Of a stretch of 39,146 bases of DNA, positions 14,483-22,063 are shown piece by piece. The position numbers and the translations under genes are program-made. This DNA is from a virus. Positions within the stretch are counted from its first letter, which is position 1; the number at the start of each line of letters is the position of its first letter. Location of the stretch: IMG/VR virus record IMGVR_UViG_3300050121_000224, positions 1 to 39,146 of that record, one strand, 5' to 3'. The notes under the pieces were generated by a model. The model saw only the letters and a program-made list of their open reading frames with translations, did no database searches and was not told where the DNA came from.

Positions 14483-14923
14483 ATGAAAAACAAGACCAAA
14501 TATATCGCATACGGGAGCAACCTAAATCTTGAGCAAATGGCTCAGCGATGTCCTACAGCAAAGGTTGTGGGCAGTGTAATGCTCAAAGGTTATGAGCTTT
14601 TATTCAGAGGTGGTAATGGTGCTGTTGCAACAGTTGAAAAGAAAAAAGGCTGTTCAGTGCCGGTGCTTATTTGGGAGCTTGAGCCAGCGGACGAGGCGGC
14701 ACTTGATAGATATGAAGGCTACCCTACTTTCTATCGCAAAGAGCAGGTCAAGGTTCACAAAGGCAAACTGTGGCTGGAGGTTATGGTATATATAATGAAT
14801 GACGGTCACCCGCTTGGAACACCCAGCAGATATTATTACAATACAATATTGCAGGGGTATAAATCGGTTGGATTTGATGTGAGTATTCTTAATAAAGCGG
14901 TTAGAGAATCAGCTGGTAAGTAG
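14483..14923 (+). CDS. gamma-glutamylcyclotransferase family protein (AIG2-like)
   Basis: A 146-residue protein of the GGCT/AIG2 family, which releases 5-oxoproline from gamma-glutamyl amines. The substrate loop YGSNL is at residues 10-14, and the acid-base glutamate E78 lies in DRYEGYPTFY, so the active site appears intact. RVxxY-type contacts are replaced by WLEVMVYIM, normal for phage members. It follows the amidoligase and could cleave the bond that enzyme makes, giving a reversible modification, or act on host gamma-glutamyl metabolites. Ribosome binding site: GGAG at 14469-14472. The family call is secure; the link to the amidoligase is inferred from position. Confidence 0.9.
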   Translation: MKNKTKYIAYGSNLNLEQMAQRCPTAKVVGSVMLKGYELLFRGGNGAVATVEKKKGCSVPVLIWELEPADEAALDRYEGYPTFYRKEQVKVHKGKLWLEVMVYIMNDGHPLGTPSRYYYNTILQGYKSVGFDVSILNKAVRESAGK

Positions 14924-14990
14924 CATAGAATATACACATCCATTCACTAATCTTTGTGTAGTAATAAGTAGCTAAATGCCTTGCTATTAC

Positions 14991-15026
14991 TGTGTTTTAA
15001 TGGCTTAATGTAACTACAAAAACACA
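14991..15026 (+). other. hairpin before small gene at 15049
   Basis: TGTGTTTT (14991-14998) pairs with AAAACACA (15019-15026) around a 20-base loop. It lies in the 125-bp gap between the cyclotransferase and the next gene, directly before that gene's AGGAGG. Its TGTGTTT/AAACACA arms resemble those of the hairpin at 13436. Confidence 0.4.
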
Positions 15027-15048
15027 CACTGACAAGGAGGACATTAGA

Positions 15049-15318
15049 ATGACAAACTTTAGAGAAAGCTTAGTAAAAAAGGTTATAAGGCAGGAAGCAA
15101 ATTGGGTTATTGGCGGGTATGAAAACGGCATAGCAGACGGTAAGTTAAGCGAAATGCCAAGTAAAGAAGCTCTTACAAAGGAAGTTTACACAGCAGTTAT
15201 GAATTCGGACGTAGTAGAGGTTGGCGGCGGACTTATACCAGTGAGAAAAGACATTAGGTTTTTAGGGAAAGAAAGGCTACAGTTCTTGGTGGCAGAAATA
15301 ATAGAAAAAACGAAGTAA
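15049..15318 (+). CDS. small conserved-looking phage protein, function unknown
   Basis: An 89-residue protein with a strong ribosome binding site AAGGAGG at 15035-15041. It begins with a helical part (FRESLVKKVIRQEANWVIGGYENG), continues through a charged linker, and ends RKDIRFLGKERLQFLVAEII. The late F-L-G-K-E-R-L segment recalls small proteins encoded next to gamma-glutamylcyclotransferases in Firmicutes phages, but I cannot name a family. No membrane segment or metal site is visible. It belongs to the accessory block between methylases and large terminase. Confidence 0.7.
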   Translation: MTNFRESLVKKVIRQEANWVIGGYENGIADGKLSEMPSKEALTKEVYTAVMNSDVVEVGGGLIPVRKDIRFLGKERLQFLVAEIIEKTK

Positions 15319-15351
15319 TTATGACAATAATATATTTGGAAGGACATAACA

Positions 15352-15537
15352 ATGAGAGAAAAGGAATTTAAAGAAGTTATACATGAAGCACTTATTCTAT
15401 ACGTGGAGGATGGGTTAAGTGAGATTAAAGAGGTTAAGACATTTAAAAATTCAGGTGTTGATGGCATTAGAGAGGGATTAATAGTAAAAACCAAGGATGG
15501 CAGTGAGTTTCAATTAATAATAGTAAGAAGTATATAG
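15352..15537 (+). CDS. small protein of unknown function
   Basis: A 61-residue protein starting 33 bp after the previous gene behind GGAAGGA. The pattern is one helix (MREKEFKEVIHEALILYV), then alternating strands ending GLIVKTKDGSEFQLIIV, a small alpha-beta fold that I do not recognise. It is the last gene of the accessory block; a 12-bp hairpin and the start of the large terminase follow. Its coding nature is supported by position, ribosome binding site and even packing rather than by family. Confidence 0.6.
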   Translation: MREKEFKEVIHEALILYVEDGLSEIKEVKTFKNSGVDGIREGLIVKTKDGSEFQLIIVRSI

Positions 15538-15559
15538 CTGAAAACTTGAAAATACTGCA

Positions 15560-15588
15560 AAAGAGCTTACTTAATGTAGGCTCTTTTC
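15560..15588 (+). other. 12-bp hairpin before the large terminase
   Basis: AAAAGAGCTTAC (15560-15571) pairs, with one G-U pair, to GTAGGCTCTTTT (15577-15588) around TTAAT, followed by CTTTG. The A-rich left and T-rich right ends make it terminator-like in both directions. It separates the accessory block from the head genes. Confidence 0.55.
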
Positions 15589-15666
15589 TTTGTGCAATTT
15601 TTAGAAAGGTGTGTGGACTAAATCGATGAACAATACAAGTTAAAGAAATTCAAGCCTACAAGGTTT

Positions 15667-17223
15667 ATGCTACCAACATCACACTACGATAAGAAAAAAG
15701 CTGACCACGCTGTAGCTTTCATTCAAAGCTTGAAACACACAAAAGGCGTGTGGGCAGGAAAATCATTTGAATTAATTGCATGGCAGGAAGAACTTATTCG
15801 TAATGTGTTTGGTGTTATTAAGGCTGACGGATATAGGCAGTTTCAAACTGCATTTGTAGAAACAAGCAAAAAATCCGGAAAATCGGAACTCGCCGCTGCA
15901 ATTGCCCTATATACCCTTTGTGCAGATATGGAAGCTGGAGCCGAGGTATATTCTTGTGCTTCAGATAGAAAACAAGCAGGTATCGTATTTGAAGTGGCAA
16001 AGGATATGGTTAATCAATGTCCTTCACTTCAAAGGCGAGTTAAGATAATTGATTCACAGAAAAGGATTGTATATCATCCTTTGAAATCTATTTACCAAGT
16101 ATTATCATCAGATGTAGCATCAAAGTTTGGTTACAATGTTCATGCTTGTATTTTTGATGAACTGTTGGCACAGCCGAACCGTAAGCTTTACGATGTAATG
16201 ACAAAAGGTGCTGGCATTGCAAGAAAGCAACCGTTAAACTTTGTAATCACAACTGCCGGCAGTGACAGAAACAGTATCTGTTATGAAGTACATCAAAAGG
16301 CTATAGATATTCTTGAGGGTAGAAAAATAGATTCAACCTTTTATCCTGTTGTATATAGCACGCCGGACAATGCTGATTGGACAGACCCTAAGGTTTGGAG
16401 AGAAAGCAATCCATCTCTTGGTGTAACCTTTACAGAGGATGCCTTACAGTTAGCCTGTGATAATGCAAAGCAAAATCCTGCGGAGGAAATGTTCTTCCGT
16501 CAGTTCTTTCTTTGTCAATGGACACAGAGCAGTATTCGCTGGCTTCCAATGGATAAGTGGGATTTGTGTGACTTCAAGTTTGAACCCGATAGCTTAAAGG
16601 GGCGTACATGTTATGCAGGGCTTGATTTATCAAGCACAACAGATTTAACAGCATTAGTGCTTGTTTTCCCACCTGTTGATGATGGCGATAAATATTGTGT
16701 ACTCGCCTATTATTGGATACCAAAAAACAATATTGATGTAAGAGTTAGACGTGACCATGTGCCTTATGATGTATGGGAACGACAGGGATATATTTACACC
16801 ACTGAAGGTGATGTTGTTTATTATGCAGCAATTGAGAAATTTATTGTGGAGCTTAATAAAAAGTACAACATTAAGGAAATTGCTTATGATAGGTGGGGTG
16901 CAATCCAAATGTCGCAGAACTTAGATGCTTTAGGATTTACTGTTGTACCCTTTGGGCAGGGTTTTGCTTCCATGCACGCACCAACAAACGAATTATTAAA
17001 GTTAGTACTTGAGAAAAATATCGCTCATTGTGGACATCCTGTTTTACGTTGGAATATAGACAACATACAAGTTGAAACCAAAGCTGCTGCCATTAAAATA
17101 AGCAAAGAAAAATCAAATGAACGAGTGGATGGTGCAGTGGCTCTTGTTATGGCACTTGACAGAGCTTTACGGCATCAGGAAACTTTAAGTGTTTATGACG
17201 AGAGAGGAATTTTAGTATTGTGA
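15667..17223 (+). CDS. terL: terminase large subunit (HK97/phi105-like)
   Basis: Packaging motor ATPase and nuclease, 518 residues from the first ATG. The Walker A-like loop ETSKKSGKSE is at 65-74, Walker B CIFDEL at 161-166, and the nuclease aspartates start at CYAGLDLSSTTDLTALV, ending with the DGAVALVMALDRAL helix. The start is problematic: the frame continues upstream as DEQYKLKKFKPTRF before MLPTSHYDKKKADHAV, and such residues are normally present in this family. The only codon that can start the longer form is ATC at 15622, straight after an in-frame stop, with AGAAAGGTG 12 bp upstream. The ATG at 15667 has only a weak AAGG before it. A non-standard start or a small upstream mutation is possible. 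Confidence 0.92.
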   Translation: MLPTSHYDKKKADHAVAFIQSLKHTKGVWAGKSFELIAWQEELIRNVFGVIKADGYRQFQTAFVETSKKSGKSELAAAIALYTLCADMEAGAEVYSCASDRKQAGIVFEVAKDMVNQCPSLQRRVKIIDSQKRIVYHPLKSIYQVLSSDVASKFGYNVHACIFDELLAQPNRKLYDVMTKGAGIARKQPLNFVITTAGSDRNSICYEVHQKAIDILEGRKIDSTFYPVVYSTPDNADWTDPKVWRESNPSLGVTFTEDALQLACDNAKQNPAEEMFFRQFFLCQWTQSSIRWLPMDKWDLCDFKFEPDSLKGRTCYAGLDLSSTTDLTALVLVFPPVDDGDKYCVLAYYWIPKNNIDVRVRRDHVPYDVWERQGYIYTTEGDVVYYAAIEKFIVELNKKYNIKEIAYDRWGAIQMSQNLDALGFTVVPFGQGFASMHAPTNELLKLVLEKNIAHCGHPVLRWNIDNIQVETKAAAIKISKEKSNERVDGAVALVMALDRALRHQETLSVYDERGILVL

Positions 17224-17244
17224 TGGTTGTGATTTATAAAAAGG

Positions 17245-17273
17245 TTGCATGTTAACTTCGATTCATATATAAT
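17245..17273 (+). promoter_or_regulatory. sigma-A type promoter of the VOC cargo gene
   Basis: TTGCAT at 17245-17250, a 17-bp spacer and a perfect TATAAT at 17268-17273, in the short gap after the large terminase. Transcription should begin near 17280, 40 bp before the next start codon. It gives the VOC gene its own expression inside the late operon. Confidence 0.65.
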
Positions 17274-17319
17274 CATTTTATAGTCATACGGCTTAAAATT
17301 TTATGTGAGGTGCAAATAT

Positions 17320-17682
17320 ATGAAATTCTGCTGGTGTACAATAATGGTTAATGATTTAGAACAATCAATCAAATTCTATAATGAAATTGTAGGACTTGAA
17401 GTAAGCAGGAGATTTGCAGCAGGTCCCGGAGTCGAGATAGTTTTTTTAGGAGCCGGAGAGACAAAAGTTGAGTTAATTTATAACGAAAAAAACAAAGAAG
17501 TAGATTTTGGAAAAGATATTTCTTTAGGATTTGAAGTTGAATCTGTTGACGTTATGATTGAGCTTGTAAAAGAAAAGGGTATTGATATTCATAGTGGACC
17601 ATTTCAACCAAATCCACATACTAAGTTTTTCTATGTACTTGATCCAAACAAACTGAAAATTCAGTTTGTTGAAAGCATATAA
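17320..17682 (+). CDS. VOC superfamily (glyoxalase-like) protein
   Basis: A 120-residue protein of the vicinal-oxygen-chelate superfamily: two beta-alpha-beta-beta-beta modules, the first with NDLEQSIKFYNEIVGLEV and the second with FVLDPNKLKIQFVE. The metal site seems altered: the usual first-strand histidine is replaced by the F-C-W-C segment, while the Glu of KVELIY is kept. It is not a phage structural protein; between terminase and portal it is a cargo gene with its own promoter. The ATG at 17320 behind GTGAGGTG is chosen over the GTG at 17305. Possible roles are a resistance or detoxification function, or ligand binding without catalysis. Confidence 0.8.
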   Translation: MKFCWCTIMVNDLEQSIKFYNEIVGLEVSRRFAAGPGVEIVFLGAGETKVELIYNEKNKEVDFGKDISLGFEVESVDVMIELVKEKGIDIHSGPFQPNPHTKFFYVLDPNKLKIQFVESI

Positions 17683-17718
17683 CCGTATATGCGTTAAACA
17701 ATTATATAAAAAACCTTT

Positions 17719-17745
17719 AGAGCATCTACAAATAGTAGGTGCTTT
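17719..17745 (+). other. 11-bp hairpin before the portal gene
   Basis: AGAGCATCTAC (17719-17729) pairs, with G-U pairs, to GTAGGTGCTTT (17735-17745) around AAATA, then TATTA. It ends the VOC cargo unit and precedes the portal ribosome binding site AAAGGAG by about 15 bp. It may be a weak terminator. Confidence 0.5.
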
Positions 17746-17774
17746 TATTATGCCATTTTTAAAGGAGAACACCA

Positions 17775-19049
17775 ATGCAAATTCCATTACTTTCAAGATT
17801 TTTTCAGCCAAGAGCAGGACCAAAAAACACTCTGTTTGGCTCAGCATATAGCTTTTTCTTTGGTGGCACAAACAGTGGCAAAGCAGTAAATGAGCGAACT
17901 GCCATGCAAACATCAGCAGTTTATGCCTGTGTGAGAATTCTTGCAGAAACAATTGCAAGTCTGCCACTGCACACATATAGATACACTGCAAATGGCAGTG
18001 AAAAAGCAACAAATCATGCATTGTATAAAATACTCCATGATGAACCAAACCCCGAGATGACTTCATTTGTGTTTAGAGAAACACTCATGAGTCATCTTTT
18101 ATTATGGGGAAATGCATATGCTCAGATAATCCGTGATGGTAGAGGTAACGTTGTGGCCCTATACCCTCTTCTCCCAAATAGGATGCTTGTTGACAGAGCT
18201 TCAAATGGTCAAATCTATTACACATATTCCGTATATACAGATGAAAACCCAAAACTGCATGAATACGGTCAAGTGTATTTAAGCAGTGATGAAGTTTTAC
18301 ATATTCCAGGGCTCGGATTTGATGGCCTTATCGGTTATTCACCGATAGCAATGGCAAAAAGCTCAATAGGTATGGCAATAGCCACCGAAGAATTTGGTGC
18401 TAAGTTTTTTGCTAATGGAGCAAATCCAGGCGGTGTACTTGAACACCCTGGAGTTTTGAAAGACCCCGCAAGAGTAAGGGAAAGTTGGAATTCTGTATAT
18501 GGTGGGAGCAGTAATTCAAATAAGGTGGCAGTGCTTGAAGAAGGGCTTTCTTTTAAACCAATAACAATACCGCCCGAACAATCGCAGTTTCTGGAAACAA
18601 GGAAGTTTCAGATAGAAGAAATATGCAGAATATTTAGAGTTCCCCCTCATCTTGTGGCAAGTCTTGACAAAGCTACTTTCAGTAATATAGAGAATCAATC
18701 TATTAGCTATGTTGTTCATACCATAAGACCATGGCTTGTTCGTATAGAACAATCTATTAATAAAGCACTTTTAAGCTCATCTGAAAAATCAGAATATTTT
18801 GTGAGCTTTGTTGTGGATGGACTTTTGCGTGGAGATTACGCTTCAAGGATGCAAGGATATTCAGTAGGAATACAGAACGGTTTCTTATCACCAAATGATG
18901 TCAGAGCTTTAGAAAACTTGAATTCCATTCCGTTTGGAGACACATATATGGTGAATGGAAATATGTTAAAACTTCAGGATGTGGGTGCATTTATAAAGCA
19001 GGCTGTGCCTACATCTAATTCGTATACTGACAACAATGCAAAACATTAA
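17775..19049 (+). CDS. portal protein, HK97 family
   Basis: Head vertex portal, 424 residues, the usual size for HK97-type portals. It forms a dodecameric ring through which DNA enters the head and the tail attaches. The typical signature is clear: an N-terminal TSAVYACVRILAETIASLPLH, GNAYAQIIRDGRG, VLHIPGLGFDGLIGYSP and FRVPPHLVASLDKATFSNIE. The start is the ATG at 17775 behind AAAGGAG. The next gene begins 43 bp after its stop. Nothing unusual. Confidence 0.93.
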   Translation: MQIPLLSRFFQPRAGPKNTLFGSAYSFFFGGTNSGKAVNERTAMQTSAVYACVRILAETIASLPLHTYRYTANGSEKATNHALYKILHDEPNPEMTSFVFRETLMSHLLLWGNAYAQIIRDGRGNVVALYPLLPNRMLVDRASNGQIYYTYSVYTDENPKLHEYGQVYLSSDEVLHIPGLGFDGLIGYSPIAMAKSSIGMAIATEEFGAKFFANGANPGGVLEHPGVLKDPARVRESWNSVYGGSSNSNKVAVLEEGLSFKPITIPPEQSQFLETRKFQIEEICRIFRVPPHLVASLDKATFSNIENQSISYVVHTIRPWLVRIEQSINKALLSSSEKSEYFVSFVVDGLLRGDYASRMQGYSVGIQNGFLSPNDVRALENLNSIPFGDTYMVNGNMLKLQDVGAFIKQAVPTSNSYTDNNAKH

Positions 19050-19092
19050 CTTTATGCCTGCGACCGCACAAAACAAAGAACGGAGGAATTTT

Positions 19093-19809
19093 ATGAGCAA
19101 AAATATGCCGGCGGGTGCTGCCCGCAAATTTTGGAACTGGGTAAAAAATGAGGATTCACGCACTCTCTACCTTGATGGTGCAATAGCAGAAGAAACTTGG
19201 CTTGGGGATGAAATTACCCCTAAGCAGTTTAAATCAGAATTGTTTAATGGCGAGGGCGATATAACAGTATGGATTAACAGCCCCGGCGGTGATGTTTTTG
19301 CAGCATCACAAATCTACAATATGCTGATGGACTATAAAGGTAAGGTTACAGTAAAGATTGACGGTATTGCTGCAAGTGCCGCTTCTGTAATTGCAATGGC
19401 CGGTGGGGACGTTCTAATTTCACCGACGGGACTCATTATGATTCACAACCCCATGACAATAGCCATGGGAGACACAGAGGATATGCAAAAAGCAATCGAT
19501 ATGCTCAGTGAAGTAAAAGAATCAATAATGAATGCATATCAATTAAAAACCGGTCTTTCACGCACAAAGATTTCAAACATGATGGATGCAGAAAGCTGGA
19601 TGAATGCAATTAAAGCAGTTGAGCTCGGTTTTGCAGATAGCATAATGTTTCAAAAGGATAATACTGAAATGGCACCTTCTAATGAGGGTGTCATTTTTAG
19701 TAGGCTTGCTATTACTAACTCAACGTTAAGTAAGCTTCCACACAAAGATAAACCAACAGGAACACAAATAAACACATTAGATAAGCGGTTAGAACTGCTT
19801 AAATATTAA
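19093..19809 (+). CDS. ClpP-like prohead protease
   Basis: Head maturation serine protease of the ClpP (S14) fold, 238 residues. The oxyanion segment INSPGGDVFAA is at 61-71, the nucleophile serine S95 in GIAASAAS, and the histidine H118 in IMIHNP. In HK97-type heads it cleaves the N-terminal scaffold part of the capsid protein, encoded next. The frame is open to 19036 inside the portal gene, but GGAGG at 19082-19086 and the lack of conserved residues upstream support the ATG at 19093. Confidence 0.92.
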   Translation: MSKNMPAGAARKFWNWVKNEDSRTLYLDGAIAEETWLGDEITPKQFKSELFNGEGDITVWINSPGGDVFAASQIYNMLMDYKGKVTVKIDGIAASAASVIAMAGGDVLISPTGLIMIHNPMTIAMGDTEDMQKAIDMLSEVKESIMNAYQLKTGLSRTKISNMMDAESWMNAIKAVELGFADSIMFQKDNTEMAPSNEGVIFSRLAITNSTLSKLPHKDKPTGTQINTLDKRLELLKY

Positions 19810-19828
19810 ATTATTGGAGGAAAACATA

Positions 19829-21037
19829 ATGAGTAAAATTTTAGAGCTTCGTGAGAAGAGAGCAAAGGCATGGGATACAACTAAGGCATTTCTTGATACA
19901 AAAAGAGACACAAATGGTCTTATTTCTGCAGAAGACACCACAACTTATGAAAAGATGGAATCTGTCGTTGTAAATCTTGGTAAAGAAATTGACAGGCTTG
20001 AAAGGCAGCAGGCACTTGACTTAGAACTTTCAAAGCCAGTCAATACTCCAATATTTACAAAACCTAATGCGGATATCGATGGCGCAAGAAAAAATATCCT
20101 TCCAAGAGCAACAGATGAATACAAACAGGCGTTTTGGAAAGCAATGCGTAATAAAAACAACAACTTTGATGTTCAAAACGCTCTGCAGGTAGGGACAGAT
20201 TCAGAGGGAGGGTTTCTTGTTCCGGACGAATTTGAAGCAACACTAATTGAAGCTCTTGAGGATGAAAATATAATCAGACAACTTGCAAATGTTGTCACAA
20301 CCTCAAGCGGTGATAAAAAAATACCTGTTGTTGCATCAAAAGGTACTGCCGATTGGACGGATGAGGAAGCACCAATGCATGAAAGTGATAATGCTTTTGG
20401 ACTTGTAACTATTGGTGCTCATAAGCTTACCACAATGCTGAAAATATCAGAGGAACTTCTCAATGACAGTGTCTTTGACCTTGCTTCATATATTGCCAAG
20501 GAATTTGCTCGCAGAATAGGCAGAACTGAAGAGGATGCTTTTGTAATCGGAAACGGGACAGGAAAACCTACCGGTTTCTTGAATGCAACAGGTGGTGCAG
20601 ATATTGGTGTCACAGCAGCAAGTGCAACAGCGATTACAATGGATGAGGTAATTGACCTTTTCTATTCATTGAAAGCACCATATCGCAGAAATTCAATATT
20701 TCTTATGAATGATACAACAGTAAAAGCCATCAGAAAGCTGAAAGACGGTACCGGAAACTATTTATGGCAGCCTTCAGTTCAAGCAGGTCAGCCTGATACT
20801 ATACTTAATAGACCAGTCAAAACATCAAGTTCCGTTCCAACTATTGCTTCAGATACAAAAACTATTGCATTCGGTGATTTCAGTTACTTTTGGATTGCTG
20901 ACAGACAAGGTAGAAGCTTTCAAAGATTAAATGAGCTTTATGCTGCAACCGGTCAAGTAGGTTTCAGAGCAACACAGCGTGTTGACGGTAAACTTACTCT
21001 CGCAGAAGCGATTAAAGTTCTTAAGATGAAAGCATAG
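19829..21037 (+). CDS. major capsid protein, HK97 family
   Basis: Major head protein, 402 residues, with the expected two parts: an N-terminal helical scaffold (delta) domain of about 100 residues, rich in charges, and the HK97 fold from about residue 110, including GTDSEGGFLVPDEFEATLIEAL, GNGTGKPTGFLN, FLMNDTTVKAI and a C-terminal QVGFRATQRVDGKL. A separate scaffold gene is not needed, as the delta domain and the ClpP-type protease upstream serve that role. The start is the ATG at 19829 behind GGAGG; a TTG at 19814 is in frame but lies inside the ribosome binding site. Two hairpins follow its stop codon. Confidence 0.94.
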   Translation: MSKILELREKRAKAWDTTKAFLDTKRDTNGLISAEDTTTYEKMESVVVNLGKEIDRLERQQALDLELSKPVNTPIFTKPNADIDGARKNILPRATDEYKQAFWKAMRNKNNNFDVQNALQVGTDSEGGFLVPDEFEATLIEALEDENIIRQLANVVTTSSGDKKIPVVASKGTADWTDEEAPMHESDNAFGLVTIGAHKLTTMLKISEELLNDSVFDLASYIAKEFARRIGRTEEDAFVIGNGTGKPTGFLNATGGADIGVTAASATAITMDEVIDLFYSLKAPYRRNSIFLMNDTTVKAIRKLKDGTGNYLWQPSVQAGQPDTILNRPVKTSSSVPTIASDTKTIAFGDFSYFWIADRQGRSFQRLNELYAATGQVGFRATQRVDGKLTLAEAIKVLKMKA

Positions 21038-21095
21038 CGGTGAGCCACCGCCGGCAATTCACACACGGAGTATAAGGATTACTTGCCTTATACTC
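21037..21095 (+). other. two hairpins after the capsid gene
   Basis: GCGGTG/CACCGC (21037-21042, 21046-21051) starts on the last base of the stop codon, with loop AGC. GAGTATAAGG/CCTTATACTC (21068-21077, 21086-21095) is a perfect 10-bp stem with an 8-base loop. Neither has a long T-run. They may protect the 3' end of the capsid message or lower read-through into the tail genes. Confidence 0.55.
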
Positions 21096-21131
21096 TTGCG
21101 TTATAAATATATTTAGAAGGGATGTTTATTA

Positions 21132-21416
21132 ATGTATAACACAAAGAATTATACAGAACAAGGCGGGGATAGAACGGTTATTGGAGGCCAACTTGAGATT
21201 GCAGCCGGAGGAAAGTTGACTTTTAATGATGTAGAGTTTTCCTCGGATATTATCAAAGGAGACACAGGTGCGGCTGGAGCTAAAGGCGATCCAGGTGTTG
21301 TAACTCCTGCTGCATTACAAACAGATAGTACAGCAACGACAATTGCAGATTTAAAAACAGATTTTAATGCACTGATTGCCAAACTAATAGCAGCAGGACT
21401 TATGGCTACATCATAA
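21132..21416 (+). CDS. head fibre protein with short collagen-like part
   Basis: A 94-residue protein. The start MYNTKNYTEQGGDRTVIGG and the end with DLKTDFNALIAKLIAAGLM match small head-fibre proteins encoded next to the capsid gene in Firmicutes phages. The middle has three collagen-type G-x-y triplets (GDTGAAGAKGDPG, residues 43-55). It probably decorates the head surface as a trimer and is dispensable for head assembly; the link to host or mucus binding is speculation. Ribosome binding site AGAAGGGATG. Confidence 0.75.
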   Translation: MYNTKNYTEQGGDRTVIGGQLEIAAGGKLTFNDVEFSSDIIKGDTGAAGAKGDPGVVTPAALQTDSTATTIADLKTDFNALIAKLIAAGLMATS

Positions 21417-21438
21417 TTTTAAAGGTGGTGAGGGTAGT

Positions 21439-21714
21439 ATGGTTACAACATTAGAGCAGGCAAAGCAGTACTTAAGGGTTGAGGGTACTGATGAAGATAC
21501 CCTCATCACAAACCTTATAACTACTGCTGAAGCTATGTGTGAGGATATCTTAAGGCAAAAGCTGTCAGAACTTGAAACAATACCTGAAACAGTTATTCTG
21601 GCTATACAATTTGCAACCGCATATCTCTATGAAAACAGAGAAACTGCTAATTATGATGAACTTATAAAAAGTCTTAAAATCCTATTATCAGCAAACAGGA
21701 TAGAGATGTTTTAG
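21439..21714 (+). CDS. head-tail connector, gp6-like
   Basis: A 91-residue helical connector of the HK97 gp6 family. The pattern VTTLEQAKQYLRVEGTDEDTLI, then LITTAEAMCEDILR and the late AIQFATAYLYENRE, is typical. It forms the ring below the portal. It lies in the standard order between capsid and head-closure genes, with GGTGGTGAGGG as ribosome binding site. Confidence 0.88.
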   Translation: MVTTLEQAKQYLRVEGTDEDTLITNLITTAEAMCEDILRQKLSELETIPETVILAIQFATAYLYENRETANYDELIKSLKILLSANRIEMF

Positions 21715-21730
21715 ATTTGGTGGTGAAAAC

Positions 21731-22063
21731 ATGCCTAAAAATATTAGCATTGGCGATCTGCGTTCAAGAATTACAATTCAACGTGATACATCCGATGGCA
21801 CAACCGCACCGGTGTGGGCTACATTTGCTACCTTATGGGCGAATAAAAAAGGGCTTACGGGACGTGTATTTTACCAAGCGGCGGCGGTACAATCAGAAAA
21901 TGACGCTATTTTTACAGTGCGGTATATCGTAGGAATTACAGCCGGAATGCAAATTTTAGATGGTGTGAGTACGTTTAGAATAAAAGCACCGCCATTTGAT
22001 GCTGATGGACTTAAAAGATGGCTCGAAATACACGCAGAGGAAGTGCTGACTAATGGGGGCTGA
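21731..22063 (+). CDS. head-tail adaptor (head closure, SPP1 gp16-like)
   Basis: A 110-residue mostly beta protein of the phage head-tail joining family. The start ISIGDLRSRITIQRD, WATFATLWANKKG and the C-terminal LEIHAEEV are characteristic. It closes the connector after DNA packaging. It overlaps the next gene by 11 bp. Confidence 0.87.
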   Translation: MPKNISIGDLRSRITIQRDTSDGTTAPVWATFATLWANKKGLTGRVFYQAAAVQSENDAIFTVRYIVGITAGMQILDGVSTFRIKAPPFDADGLKRWLEIHAEEVLTNGG

